From positions 62,001 to 126,000 of the forward strand of contig NZ_UTKY01000095.1 in NCBI RefSeq assembly GCF_900583165.1: DNA of 64,000 bases. The letters are read 5' to 3'. Below the pieces are notes generated by a model. That model searched no databases. It was not told the DNA's origin and saw only the letters and a program-made list of their open reading frames with translations. This document shows positions 7,367 through 14,550 of this stretch, one piece after another. Numbering within the stretch: position 1 is the first letter of the stretch; every line of letters starts with the position of its first letter. The translations under genes were made by a program, and so were the position numbers. This DNA comes from Pseudomonas viridiflava. Its GTDB lineage: Bacteria > Pseudomonadota > Gammaproteobacteria > Pseudomonadales > Pseudomonadaceae.

Positions 7367-9046
7367 CTAGCGTTCGTGTACATAGGTGCCTGGTGCCGCT
7401 TCGGCTGCGACGTATGTTTTATTGCCTAATGTCGTCGGCGCCTTCTTCAGCTTCCCTGCTCGCTCCGCCGCCCACGCCTGCCAATGCAGCCACCAGGAAT
7501 CGGTGTGCTTGGTCGCATTCTCCTGCCACTCAAGCGGCTTCGCCGTCAGGCTGTCGCTGGTCTGGTAGCGCGCCTTGGGGTTGCCCGGCGGGTTGAGGAT
7601 GCTCTGGATATGCCCACTGCTGGACAACACAAATTCCACCTTGCCGCCAAACAATTGCGCCGACTTGTAGCAAGACTGCCAGGGTGTAATGTGGTCATTG
7701 GTGCCGGCCAGTGAATAAATATCTGCCGTGACCTGTTTAAGGTCGATGGGCGTGCCGCACACTTCCAGTGCATTGGCACGTACCAATGGGTTGTTTTTGA
7801 ACAGTTCGATCAGGTCGCCATGGAACGCGGCCGGCAGACGTGTGGTGTCGTTGTTCCAGAAGAGGATGTCGAATACCGGCGGCTCGTTGCCCAGCAGGTA
7901 ATTGTTGACCCAGTAGTTCCAGATCAGGTCGTTGGGGCGCATCCAGGCGAATACCTTGGCCATGTCGCGGCCTTCGAGTACACCGGCCTGGTAGGAATGG
8001 CGCTTGGCGGCTTCCAGGGTCTGCTCGTCAACGAACAGCGCTACCTGGGTGTCCAGGGTGGTGTCCAGCACACTCACCAGCAGGGTCAGGGCGTTGACCT
8101 TTTTCTCACCCAGCGCCGCGTAGTGGCCGAGCAACGCCGTGCAGGTAATGCCGCCGGAGCAGGCGCCGAGCATGTTGATGTCTTTGCTGCCGGTGATCGC
8201 CGTGACTACGTCGACGGCTTCTTTGAGCGCTTCGATATAGGTCGATAAGCCCCATTCGCGCTGGGCCTTGGTCGGGTTACGCCAGCTCACGATAAACGTC
8301 TGTTGACCATTGCGCAGGCAGAAGCGCGCCAGGCTTTTATCCGGGCTCAGGTCGAAGACGTAGAATTTATTGATCTGCGGCGGCACCACCAACAGCGGGC
8401 GCTCGTGCACCTGTTCGGTGATTGGCTTGTACTGGATCAGCTCCAGCACGTCGTTGCGAAACACCACGGCGCCCTCGCTGGTACCCAGGCTCTTGCCCAC
8501 TTCAAAGGCACCCATGTTGACCTGGCTCGGCATGCCACCGTTGTGCACCATGTCTTTGGCCAGATGGGACAGGCCGTCCAGCAGGCTCTTGCCGCCGGTT
8601 TCAAAGAAGCGTTTGACCGCTGCCGGGTTGGCCGCGCTGTTGGTGGGGGCCATGGCTTCGGTCATCAGATTGATCACGAAGTGGCCGCGGCTGATGTCTT
8701 GAGGAGACAGGTTGCTGTCGCCGATCCAGTCGTGCAGTTCCTTGCGCCACGCCAGGTAGGTTTGCAGGTAACGCTTGTAGAGCGGGTTCTGGCTCCAGGC
8801 CGGGTCGTGGAAGCGACGATCGTCGTTTTCCGGCACCAGCTGGGACTTGCCGAACATCACGTTCTTCAATTCGACGCCGAAGTGGGCGACATGCTTGACG
8901 CTGTGCAACGGTTGCTTGATGGCTTGGGTCAGCACCATCTTCGCCGAGGCGAGTAAGTCCTTTTTACGTAACGCGATGATCGGGTTGAGCCCCAGGGTGT
9001 TTTCCGAGGCCTGGTGTTTCAAGTCATCGTTGTTCTTGTTACTCAT
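7367..9046 (-). CDS. phaC1: Class II (medium-chain-length) PHA synthase PhaC1
   Basis: 559 residues, the usual length for class II synthases. The catalytic cysteine is C296 in NMLGACSGG, the Asp lies in GTNDHITPW and the His in SSSGHIQSILNPPG. Blocks shared with PhaC2, such as VPPQINKFYVFDLSP and MRPNDLIWNYWVNNYLLGNEPP, show the two enzymes are paralogues. It polymerises C6-C14 (R)-3-hydroxyacyl-CoA, delivered from beta-oxidation or from fatty acid synthesis through PhaG, into storage polymer. It is the first gene of the pha operon, preceded by a 249-bp gap holding a sigma-54-like promoter. Start ATG at 9046 gives the standard MSNKNNDDL N-terminus. Confidence 0.96.
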   Translation of the reverse strand: MSNKNNDDLKHQASENTLGLNPIIALRKKDLLASAKMVLTQAIKQPLHSVKHVAHFGVELKNVMFGKSQLVPENDDRRFHDPAWSQNPLYKRYLQTYLAWRKELHDWIGDSNLSPQDISRGHFVINLMTEAMAPTNSAANPAAVKRFFETGGKSLLDGLSHLAKDMVHNGGMPSQVNMGAFEVGKSLGTSEGAVVFRNDVLELIQYKPITEQVHERPLLVVPPQINKFYVFDLSPDKSLARFCLRNGQQTFIVSWRNPTKAQREWGLSTYIEALKEAVDVVTAITGSKDINMLGACSGGITCTALLGHYAALGEKKVNALTLLVSVLDTTLDTQVALFVDEQTLEAAKRHSYQAGVLEGRDMAKVFAWMRPNDLIWNYWVNNYLLGNEPPVFDILFWNNDTTRLPAAFHGDLIELFKNNPLVRANALEVCGTPIDLKQVTADIYSLAGTNDHITPWQSCYKSAQLFGGKVEFVLSSSGHIQSILNPPGNPKARYQTSDSLTAKPLEWQENATKHTDSWWLHWQAWAAERAGKLKKAPTTLGNKTYVAAEAAPGTYVHER

Positions 9047-9162
9047 CTACGACGCTCCATTGTCCGAAAGACGAGTACCGGCTACTACTGTGCACCCAAT
9101 TTCGATACACAACACACGCCAGGTACTGCGACTCGGGTGACCGTTGATACCGCATCGTCAAA

Positions 9163-9178
9163 TGCAGGGAACTTGCCA
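9163..9178 (-). promoter_or_regulatory. Sigma-54-type promoter candidate for phaC1
   Basis: On the minus strand the sequence reads TGGCAAGTTCCCTGCA, which has the invariant GG and GC elements exactly ten bases apart (GG-N10-GC). It would start transcription roughly 105 bases upstream of the phaC1 ATG. A sigma-54-like promoter ahead of phaC1 has been proposed for P. aeruginosa, which fits nitrogen-linked PHA control. The match is to a short consensus, so chance occurrence is possible. Confidence 0.45.
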
Positions 9179-9239
9179 GTTCCATTGGTTACCCGAGTTT
9201 AATTTTTTTCGCAAGCGGGCCAATCGTTGGCCACGCGAC

Positions 9240-9274
9240 AGGGCATTCAAGCAGATGAAATTAGAAAATGCCCT
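9240..9274. other. Hairpin between the DUF971 gene and phaC1
   Basis: An 8-bp inverted repeat AGGGCATT / AATGCCCT with a 19-base loop lies just beyond the stop of the DUF971 gene. It lacks a clean T-run on the minus strand, so terminator function is uncertain; it might equally be an operator in the phaC1 upstream region. Confidence 0.3.
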
Positions 9275-9295
9275 CTAAAGAGCAAGACGCCTGGG

Positions 9296-9673
9296 CTAGA
9301 GCATCAGCCGCACGACCGATTCGCTCGGGTCGCGGGTTTTGCCAGCGGCTTTGAGCTCGGCAAGATAGTCCGCCCACAGCGCGTCCTGACGCACGGCCAG
9401 TTGGTAAAGGTAGTCCCAGGTGAACAGTCCGCTGTCATGGCCGTCGTCGAAGGTCAATTTCAGTGCGTACTGACCGGCGGGCTCTACCTTGGTCAACTTA
9501 ACGTTGAGCTTGCCGAATTGCAGGATGGGTTTGCCGTGGCCCTGCACCTCAGCGGAAGGCGAGTGGGTGCGCAGCAGTTCGGCGGGGAGTTGGTACACCT
9601 CGTCGGGGCCGTAGGTGAGGCCGAGGGTGTTGGAGGTTTTGTGCAGGTTTACAGCCGTAGGAAATTTAGACAT
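9296..9673 (-). CDS. DUF971-domain protein (gamma-butyrobetaine hydroxylase N-terminal-like)
   Basis: 125 residues comprising a single DUF971 domain: an N-terminal LHKTSNTLGLTYGPDEVYQLPAELLR segment read across two short blocks, a central VKLTKVEPAGQYALKLTFDDGHDSGLFTWDYL region, and a helical end. Proteins with this domain occur alone or fused to gamma-butyrobetaine hydroxylases, and stand-alone copies have been linked to iron-sulfur or metal-related functions, but no activity is established for this one. It sits between hslU and phaC1, its conserved place in Pseudomonas. A REPIN-like repeat separates it from hslU, so it may have its own promoter. The ATG at 9673 follows the sequence GGAGA, a plausible ribosome-binding site. 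Confidence 0.85.
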   Translation of the reverse strand: MSKFPTAVNLHKTSNTLGLTYGPDEVYQLPAELLRTHSPSAEVQGHGKPILQFGKLNVKLTKVEPAGQYALKLTFDDGHDSGLFTWDYLYQLAVRQDALWADYLAELKAAGKTRDPSESVVRLML

Positions 9674-9703
9674 TGGAGATAACCCTGAAGAAACCGGCTT
9701 GAA

Positions 9704-9796
9704 AATGTGGAAGGGGGCTTGCTCCCGATGGCGGTGTGTCAGCTACAAATAAGCTAGCTGATCCACCGCTATCGGGGGCAAGCCCCCTCCCACATT
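9704..9796. repeat. REPIN-like inverted repeat, 93 bp
   Basis: Two inverted arms of the AATGTGGGAGGGGGCTTGCC type (left arm slightly diverged, AATGTGGAAGGGGGC) flank a spacer whose inner parts (GATGGCGGTGTGTCAG and CCACCGCTATC) are also complementary. It lies between hslU and the DUF971 gene. Same length and structure as the copies at 11886, 19580 and 35541. Confidence 0.88.
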
Positions 9797-9836
9797 GAAG
9801 CAAAGCACATTGAAGCGAAGCTATTCTGTGTGAGGC

Positions 9837-11174
9837 TTACAGAATATACCGCGACAGATCTTCGTTCTGCGCCAATTCGCCCAAGTGGCTGTTGACGTAC
9901 TCTGCGTCGATCTTGATCACCTCGCCATTCTGCGCCCCAGCCAAATCGCCTGCACTGAAGGACACCTCTTCCAGCAACCGCTCCAGCAAGGTGTGCAAAC
10001 GACGCGCACCGATGTTCTCGGTCTTCTCGTTGACCTGCCAAGCGATCTCCGCCAGACGCTTGATACCGTCCGCCTGGAACTCGATGCCCAAACCTTCGGT
10101 TTTCAACAGCTCACGGTACTGCTCGGTCAGCGATGCATGCGGTTCGCTGAGGATGCGTTCGAAATCACCCGGGGTCAGCGCCTTGAGTTCCACGCGGATC
10201 GGCAGACGGCCTTGCAGCTCGGGCACCAGATCGCTTGGCTTGCTCAGGTGGAATGCACCGGAGGCGATAAACAGGATGTGGTCGGTCTTGACCATGCCCA
10301 GCTTGGTGTTCACGGTGCAGCCTTCGATCAGCGGCAGCAGGTCGCGCTGCACGCCTTCGCGGGACACATCGACGCCGCCGGAGTTGCCGCGCTTGGCCAC
10401 CTTGTCGATTTCATCGATAAATACGATGCCGTGCTGCTCCACCGCTTCCAGAGCCTTGGCCTTGAGTTCTTCCTCATTCACCAGGCGCCCGGCTTCTTCG
10501 TCGCGTACCAGTTTCAGCGCTTCCTTCACCTTGAGCTTGCGGGCTTTCTTCTTGCCCTTGCCCATGTTGGCGAACAGGTTCTGCAACTGGCTGGTCATTT
10601 CTTCCATGCCAGGTGGTGCGGAGATATCGACGCCAGCCACTTCGGCCACTTCGATCTCGATTTCCTTGTCGTCCAACTGGCCTTCACGCAGGCGCTTGCG
10701 GAACAGCTGACGCGTGTTGGAATCCGAGGAGGGCGCCGCGTCTTCGTTGAAACCCATGCGTGCCGGTGGCAACAGGGCGTCGAGGATGCGTTCCTCGGCG
10801 GCGTCTTCGGCACGGTGGCTGACCTTGGTCACTTCCTGTTCGCGCAGCATCTTTAGCGCGGCGTCGGCCAGGTCACGAATGATCGACTCAACGTCACGGC
10901 CCACGTAGCCCACTTCGGTGAACTTGGTGGCTTCGACCTTGATGAACGGTGCATTGGCGAGCTTGGCCAGGCGCCGGGCGATTTCGGTTTTACCGACGCC
11001 GGTAGGGCCGATCATCAGGATGTTCTTTGGCGTTACTTCAACGCGCAGCTCTTCGGGCAATTGCATCCGGCGCCAGCGATTACGCAGGGCAATGGCAACG
11101 GCGCGCTTGGCATCGTCCTGGCCGATGATATGGCGGTTGAGTTCGTGGACGATTTCGCGGGGAGTCATGGACAT
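9837..11174 (-). CDS. hslU: HslU, ATPase subunit of the HslUV protease
   Basis: 445 residues, standard length for this AAA+ unfoldase. Near the N-terminus are MSMTPREIVHELNRHIIGQ and the Walker A GPTGVGKTEIARRLA; the intermediate domain spans roughly 110-240; Walker B is GIVFIDEIDKV, followed by sensor motifs and the ENIGARRLHTLLERLLEE arginine-finger region. The C-terminus ends EDLSRYIL, the tail that docks on HslV and triggers its peptidase. The ATG at 11174 is chosen over an in-frame upstream start at 11192 because it matches family N-termini. It is 37 bp behind hslV and probably shares its heat-shock promoter. Confidence 0.97.
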   Translation of the reverse strand: MSMTPREIVHELNRHIIGQDDAKRAVAIALRNRWRRMQLPEELRVEVTPKNILMIGPTGVGKTEIARRLAKLANAPFIKVEATKFTEVGYVGRDVESIIRDLADAALKMLREQEVTKVSHRAEDAAEERILDALLPPARMGFNEDAAPSSDSNTRQLFRKRLREGQLDDKEIEIEVAEVAGVDISAPPGMEEMTSQLQNLFANMGKGKKKARKLKVKEALKLVRDEEAGRLVNEEELKAKALEAVEQHGIVFIDEIDKVAKRGNSGGVDVSREGVQRDLLPLIEGCTVNTKLGMVKTDHILFIASGAFHLSKPSDLVPELQGRLPIRVELKALTPGDFERILSEPHASLTEQYRELLKTEGLGIEFQADGIKRLAEIAWQVNEKTENIGARRLHTLLERLLEEVSFSAGDLAGAQNGEVIKIDAEYVNSHLGELAQNEDLSRYIL

Positions 11175-11211
11175 AGTGTTTGGCGGCCTCAAGCGGGAAT
11201 AAGCCTACGGC

Positions 11212-11742
11212 TTACTCGGCGAGGTCCTGCTCCTCAATGGTCTGGTTGTGGTTGGTGAACACGCAGATATCGCCGGCGATGCCCAGGGCGGTCTCGACGA
11301 TCTCACGGGCCGACAGGTCGGTTTTCTTCAACAGTGCGCTGGCTGCCGCCTGGGCGTAACCACCGCCGGAACCCATGGCGATCAGGCCCTGCTCAGGCTC
11401 CACCACATCGCCGTTACCGGTGATGATCAGGGACGCGTCTTTGTTGGCCACGGCCAACATGGCTTCCAGGCGGCTAAGGGAGCGGTCGGTGCGCCATTCT
11501 TTGGCGAGCTCGACGGCGGCACGCACGAGGTGGCCCTGGTGTTTTTCCAGCTGGCCTTCGAAACGTTCGAACAGGGTGAAGGCGTCGGCGGTAGCGCCGG
11601 CAAAGCCCGCAAGAACCTGGCCGTGGTACAGGCGACGCACTTTCTTGGCGTTGCCTTTCATCACGGTATTGCCAAGGGAAACCTGGCCGTCGCCGCCCAT
11701 GACGACTTTGCCGTGGCGACGTACTGAAACGATGGTGGTCAA
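11212..11742 (-). CDS. hslV: HslV, peptidase subunit of the HslUV protease (TTG start)
   Basis: 176 residues. HslV is an N-terminal threonine hydrolase, so the catalytic Thr must directly follow the initiator Met. That rule fixes the start at the TTG at 11742, giving M-TTIVSVRRHGKVVMGGDG. A GGAG ribosome-binding site lies nine bases upstream. The open frame continues upstream through a REPIN to 11976, but that extension is not coding. Other family blocks include GFAGATADAFTLFERFE, MGSGGGYAQAAASAL and the C-terminal NHNQTIEE. Two hexamers of HslV stack and are capped by HslU to degrade misfolded and regulatory proteins in the cytoplasm. It is first in the hslVU operon. Confidence 0.96.
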   Translation of the reverse strand: MTTIVSVRRHGKVVMGGDGQVSLGNTVMKGNAKKVRRLYHGQVLAGFAGATADAFTLFERFEGQLEKHQGHLVRAAVELAKEWRTDRSLSRLEAMLAVANKDASLIITGNGDVVEPEQGLIAMGSGGGYAQAAASALLKKTDLSAREIVETALGIAGDICVFTNHNQTIEEQDLAE

Positions 11743-11789
11743 GGGGAGAGTCTCCACGCAGCGGGGCGAAAATGCCCTGGTGGAAGTAG

Positions 11790-11816
11790 ATATGGGGGTG
11801 GTGGGGGTGATTTCAA
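11790..11816 (-). promoter_or_regulatory. Sigma-32 (RpoH) heat-shock promoter of hslVU
   Basis: On the minus strand TTGAAA (11816-11811), a 13-base spacer and CCCCATAT (11797-11790) reproduce the RpoH consensus almost perfectly. It lies about 50 bases upstream of the hslV TTG start, as expected for a heat-shock protease operon. Confidence 0.85.
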
Positions 11817-11885
11817 CCTTGGGGGGTTGGGGCGGACGAATGGTGTCTGTTGGTCTGACACACACTAGCGACCACAGTAGAACCA

Positions 11886-11978
11886 AATGTGGGAGGGGGC
11901 TTACCCCCGATGGCGGTGTATCAGCCACCAGATTTATTGGCTGACATACTGCTATCGGGGGCAAGCCCCCTCCCACAT
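11886..11978. repeat. REPIN-like inverted repeat, 93 bp
   Basis: Outer arms AATGTGGGAGGGGGCTTACC and the complementary GGCAAGCCCCCTCCCACAT enclose inner complementary parts (GATGGCGGTGTATCAGCC / GGCTGACATACTGCTATC). It lies between the SPOR-domain gene and the hslVU promoter, where it could also act as a transcription-insulating hairpin. An upstream extension of the hslV frame runs through it and should be ignored. Confidence 0.9.
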
Positions 11979-12000
11979 GGGTCTTGCTGTGTTCTCAGGC

Positions 12001-12702
12001 TCAGCGGCTTTGGCGTTGTTGTAACAACAGGTTGCTAAAGCCCGCGCCCGCCAACTGCTTCTGCGCCACGGTCAGCTGTTCACGGTTGCTGAACGGCCCC
12101 ACCAGCACGCGATACCAGGTGGCATCCTTCACCGTGCCAGACTCTACCGTCACCGTCTGGCCCAGCAATATGATCTGCGCCCGTACGCGATCCGCGTCCG
12201 CCTGTTTTGGGAATGAGCCCGCTTGCAGGAAGAACTTGGTCACCGGTGCCGCCTTGGTCTCGGCCACCGGCGGTGCGGGCGGCGGCGTGATGCCGGCCAA
12301 TGCGGCCTGGGCGCGCGCGGTGTCGATCTTCGCGGCTTCGGCTGGCGTCACCGGCGTAGTCGGCACTTGCGGCGTCGGCAAGGTTTTTTCCGGCACGGCA
12401 TCGGGCGGCACAATCACTTCAGATTCCGGCAGCAGCGTGTAGAAATCGTACTTCGGCTTCACCGGTGCTGTAGGGCTGGGCGCGGTCTTGTTGGCTTCAG
12501 CCATTTTCGTGGCTTTCTGCTGTTCCTGCTTGACCCGTTTGACGTCATCGCCCTTGCCCGGGTCCAGCTTCATCAAGAACACGATAAACGCGCCAACGGT
12601 GAGGCCGATGGCCATCCACAGCCAGCCCGGGATCGGCTTCTTCGCCGGGGCCTGGTAACGGCTGGCGCCGCGCTTGGGTGCAGGTTTTTTCTTGGCAGCC
12701 AA
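12001..12702 (-). CDS. SPOR-domain inner-membrane protein (FtsN-like)
   Basis: 233 residues. A short basic cytoplasmic N-terminus (MAAKKKPAPKRGASRYQ) precedes one transmembrane helix (about 26-44, GWLWMAIGLTVGAFIVFLM), a charged then Pro/Ala-rich periplasmic linker, and a C-terminal SPOR domain (about 155-230, from KFFLQAGSFPKQADADRVRA). SPOR domains bind denuded septal peptidoglycan, and this bitopic layout resembles cell-division protein FtsN. The apparent start is TTG at 12702, preceded by GGAG ten bases upstream inside the end of argS; no in-frame ATG fits. It is one base downstream of argS, so the two are probably co-transcribed, as in other pseudomonads. Confidence 0.88.
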   Translation of the reverse strand: MAAKKKPAPKRGASRYQAPAKKPIPGWLWMAIGLTVGAFIVFLMKLDPGKGDDVKRVKQEQQKATKMAEANKTAPSPTAPVKPKYDFYTLLPESEVIVPPDAVPEKTLPTPQVPTTPVTPAEAAKIDTARAQAALAGITPPPAPPVAETKAAPVTKFFLQAGSFPKQADADRVRAQIILLGQTVTVESGTVKDATWYRVLVGPFSNREQLTVAQKQLAGAGFSNLLLQQRQSR

Positions 12703-12703
12703 C

Positions 12704-14440
12704 TTACATACGCTCCAGGGTTTCCAGGCCTAACAGTTCCAGGCCTTGCTTGAGGGTCCGTCCAGCCAGGGCTGCGAGACGCAGACGGCTTTGCTTTTGG
12801 GCTTCGTCGTCGGCGCTGAGGATAGGGCAGTTCTCGTAGAAGCTGGAGAACAAGCCAGCGACTTCATATAGGTAGGTGCAGAGGATGTGCGGCGTGCCTT
12901 TCTCGCCGACGCTGTTGAGCACTTCGCCGAACTGCGCCAGCTTGGCGGCCAGTTCTTGTTCGTGCGCAGCGTCCAGCACGATCTGGCCTTCGACTTCGCT
13001 GAAGTCTTTGCCCAGCTTGCGGAACACACCGGCCACACGGGTATAGGCGTACAGCAGGTACGGCGCGGTGTTGCCTTCGAAGTTGAGCATCAACTCAAAG
13101 TTGAAGCTGTAGTCGCTGGTGCGGTGCTTGGACAGGTCGGCGTATTTCACCGCGCCAATGCCCACCACGCGGGCGATGTTGCGCAGGTCGGCCTCGGCCA
13201 GCTCCGGGTTCTTTTCCTTCACCAGGGTGTAGGCACGTTCCTGGGCTTCGTTGAGCAGATCGATCAGTTTTACGGTGCCGCCGTCGCGGGTCTTGAACGG
13301 ACGGCCATCGGCGCCGTTCATGGTGCCAAAGCCCATGTGTTCCATGTGCATCGGGTGGGTGATGAAACCTGCGCGGCGGGCCACTTCGAACACCTGCTGA
13401 AAGTGCAGGGCCTGACGTTGGTCGACGAAGTACAGCGCACGGTCAGCCTTGAGCACGCCGCTGCGGTAGCGCACGGCCGCCAGGTCAGTAGTGGCGTACA
13501 GGTAGCCGCCATCGGCCTTGACGATAATCACCGGCAGTGGCTCGCCATCGGCAGTCTTGAATTCTTCGAGGAACACGCACTGCGCGCCGTTGCTCTCAAC
13601 CAACAGGCCCTTGGCCTTGAGGTCGTTGACCACATTGATCAAGTCGTCGTTGTAGGCGCTTTCGCCCATCACGTCGGCCATGGTCAGTTTGACGTTGAGC
13701 AGCTCGTAGATTTCCTGGCAGTGAGACAGGGAGATATCACGGAAGCGGCTCCACAGTTCCAGGCATTCCTTGTCGCCGGCTTGCAGCTTGACCACCAGGC
13801 CACGGGCGCGGTCGGCGAATTCTTCGGACTCGTCGAAGCGCTTTTTGGCGGCGCGGTAGAAGTTCTCAAGGTCCGACAGCTCATTGCTGGTGATCGGGTT
13901 TTCTTGCAGGTACGCCATCAGCATGCCGAACTGGGTGCCCCAGTCGCCCACGTGGTTCTGACGGATCACGGTGTCGCCGAGGAACTCCAGGACCCGCGCC
14001 ACGCCATCGCCGATGATGGTGGAGCGCAGGTGGCCCACGTGCATCTCTTTGGCCAGGTTAGGTGCAGACAGGTCGATGGCCACACGCTGCAGCGGGCCAG
14101 CTTTACGCACGCCGATGGTGGCGTCGGCCAGGGCCGCGTCCAGGCGCGAAGCCAGGGCCTGGGTGTTCTGGAAAAAGTTGATAAAGCCAGGGCCGGCGAT
14201 TTCGGCCTTGGTGACGCTTTCGTCGGTCGGCAGGGCGGCAATGATTTTTTCCGCCAGGTCGCGCGGCTTCATGCCCGCAGGTTTGGACAGCATCATCGCG
14301 ATGTTGCTGGCGAAGTCGCCGTGGGTCTTGTCGCGGGTGTTCTCCACCTGGATCGCCGGCGTCAGGCCTTCAGGCAACACACCTTCGTTGACGAGTTGGG
14401 TGAGGGCTTGTTGGATCAGCTGGCGAATGGTGTCTTTCAT
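12704..14440 (-). CDS. argS: Arginyl-tRNA synthetase
   Basis: 578 residues, a class I synthetase that charges tRNA-Arg. The N-terminal Add1-type domain is followed by the HIGH-like signature in NLAKEMHVGHLRSTIIGD; later blocks include GDWGTQFGMLMAYL, GADGRPFKTRDGGTVKL, which holds the degenerate second signature, and the C-terminal anticodon-binding helical region ending LELLGLETLERM. The start is the ATG at 14440 (MKDTIRQLIQQAL), just behind AGAGAACACC; the frame is open for 49 more codons upstream, which overlap the promoter and are not coding. A sigma-70-type promoter lies about 60-85 bases upstream. The SPOR-domain gene follows at once. Confidence 0.97.
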   Translation of the reverse strand: MKDTIRQLIQQALTQLVNEGVLPEGLTPAIQVENTRDKTHGDFASNIAMMLSKPAGMKPRDLAEKIIAALPTDESVTKAEIAGPGFINFFQNTQALASRLDAALADATIGVRKAGPLQRVAIDLSAPNLAKEMHVGHLRSTIIGDGVARVLEFLGDTVIRQNHVGDWGTQFGMLMAYLQENPITSNELSDLENFYRAAKKRFDESEEFADRARGLVVKLQAGDKECLELWSRFRDISLSHCQEIYELLNVKLTMADVMGESAYNDDLINVVNDLKAKGLLVESNGAQCVFLEEFKTADGEPLPVIIVKADGGYLYATTDLAAVRYRSGVLKADRALYFVDQRQALHFQQVFEVARRAGFITHPMHMEHMGFGTMNGADGRPFKTRDGGTVKLIDLLNEAQERAYTLVKEKNPELAEADLRNIARVVGIGAVKYADLSKHRTSDYSFNFELMLNFEGNTAPYLLYAYTRVAGVFRKLGKDFSEVEGQIVLDAAHEQELAAKLAQFGEVLNSVGEKGTPHILCTYLYEVAGLFSSFYENCPILSADDEAQKQSRLRLAALAGRTLKQGLELLGLETLERM

Positions 14441-14497
14441 GGTGTTCTCTTTGTGCCGCACGCGGCTGCGCGCGATGCGCAGGTGGAAAAACTGGGC

Positions 14498-14526
14498 ATT
14501 ATCCGTGGCGAGGGCGGGCTTGCCAA
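14498..14526 (-). promoter_or_regulatory. Sigma-70 promoter candidate for argS
   Basis: On the minus strand TTGGCA (14526-14521), a 17-base spacer and GATAAT (14503-14498) make a strong -35/-10 pair between the priA stop and the argS ATG. It implies that argS has its own promoter rather than depending on priA read-through. Confidence 0.6.
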
Positions 14527-14550
14527 CCTTCGAGGGACCTATGGCCAGGC

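Noticed and set aside
11743..11976. Upstream extension of hslV
   Set aside because: It would bury the catalytic threonine, runs through a REPIN and crosses the sigma-32 promoter.
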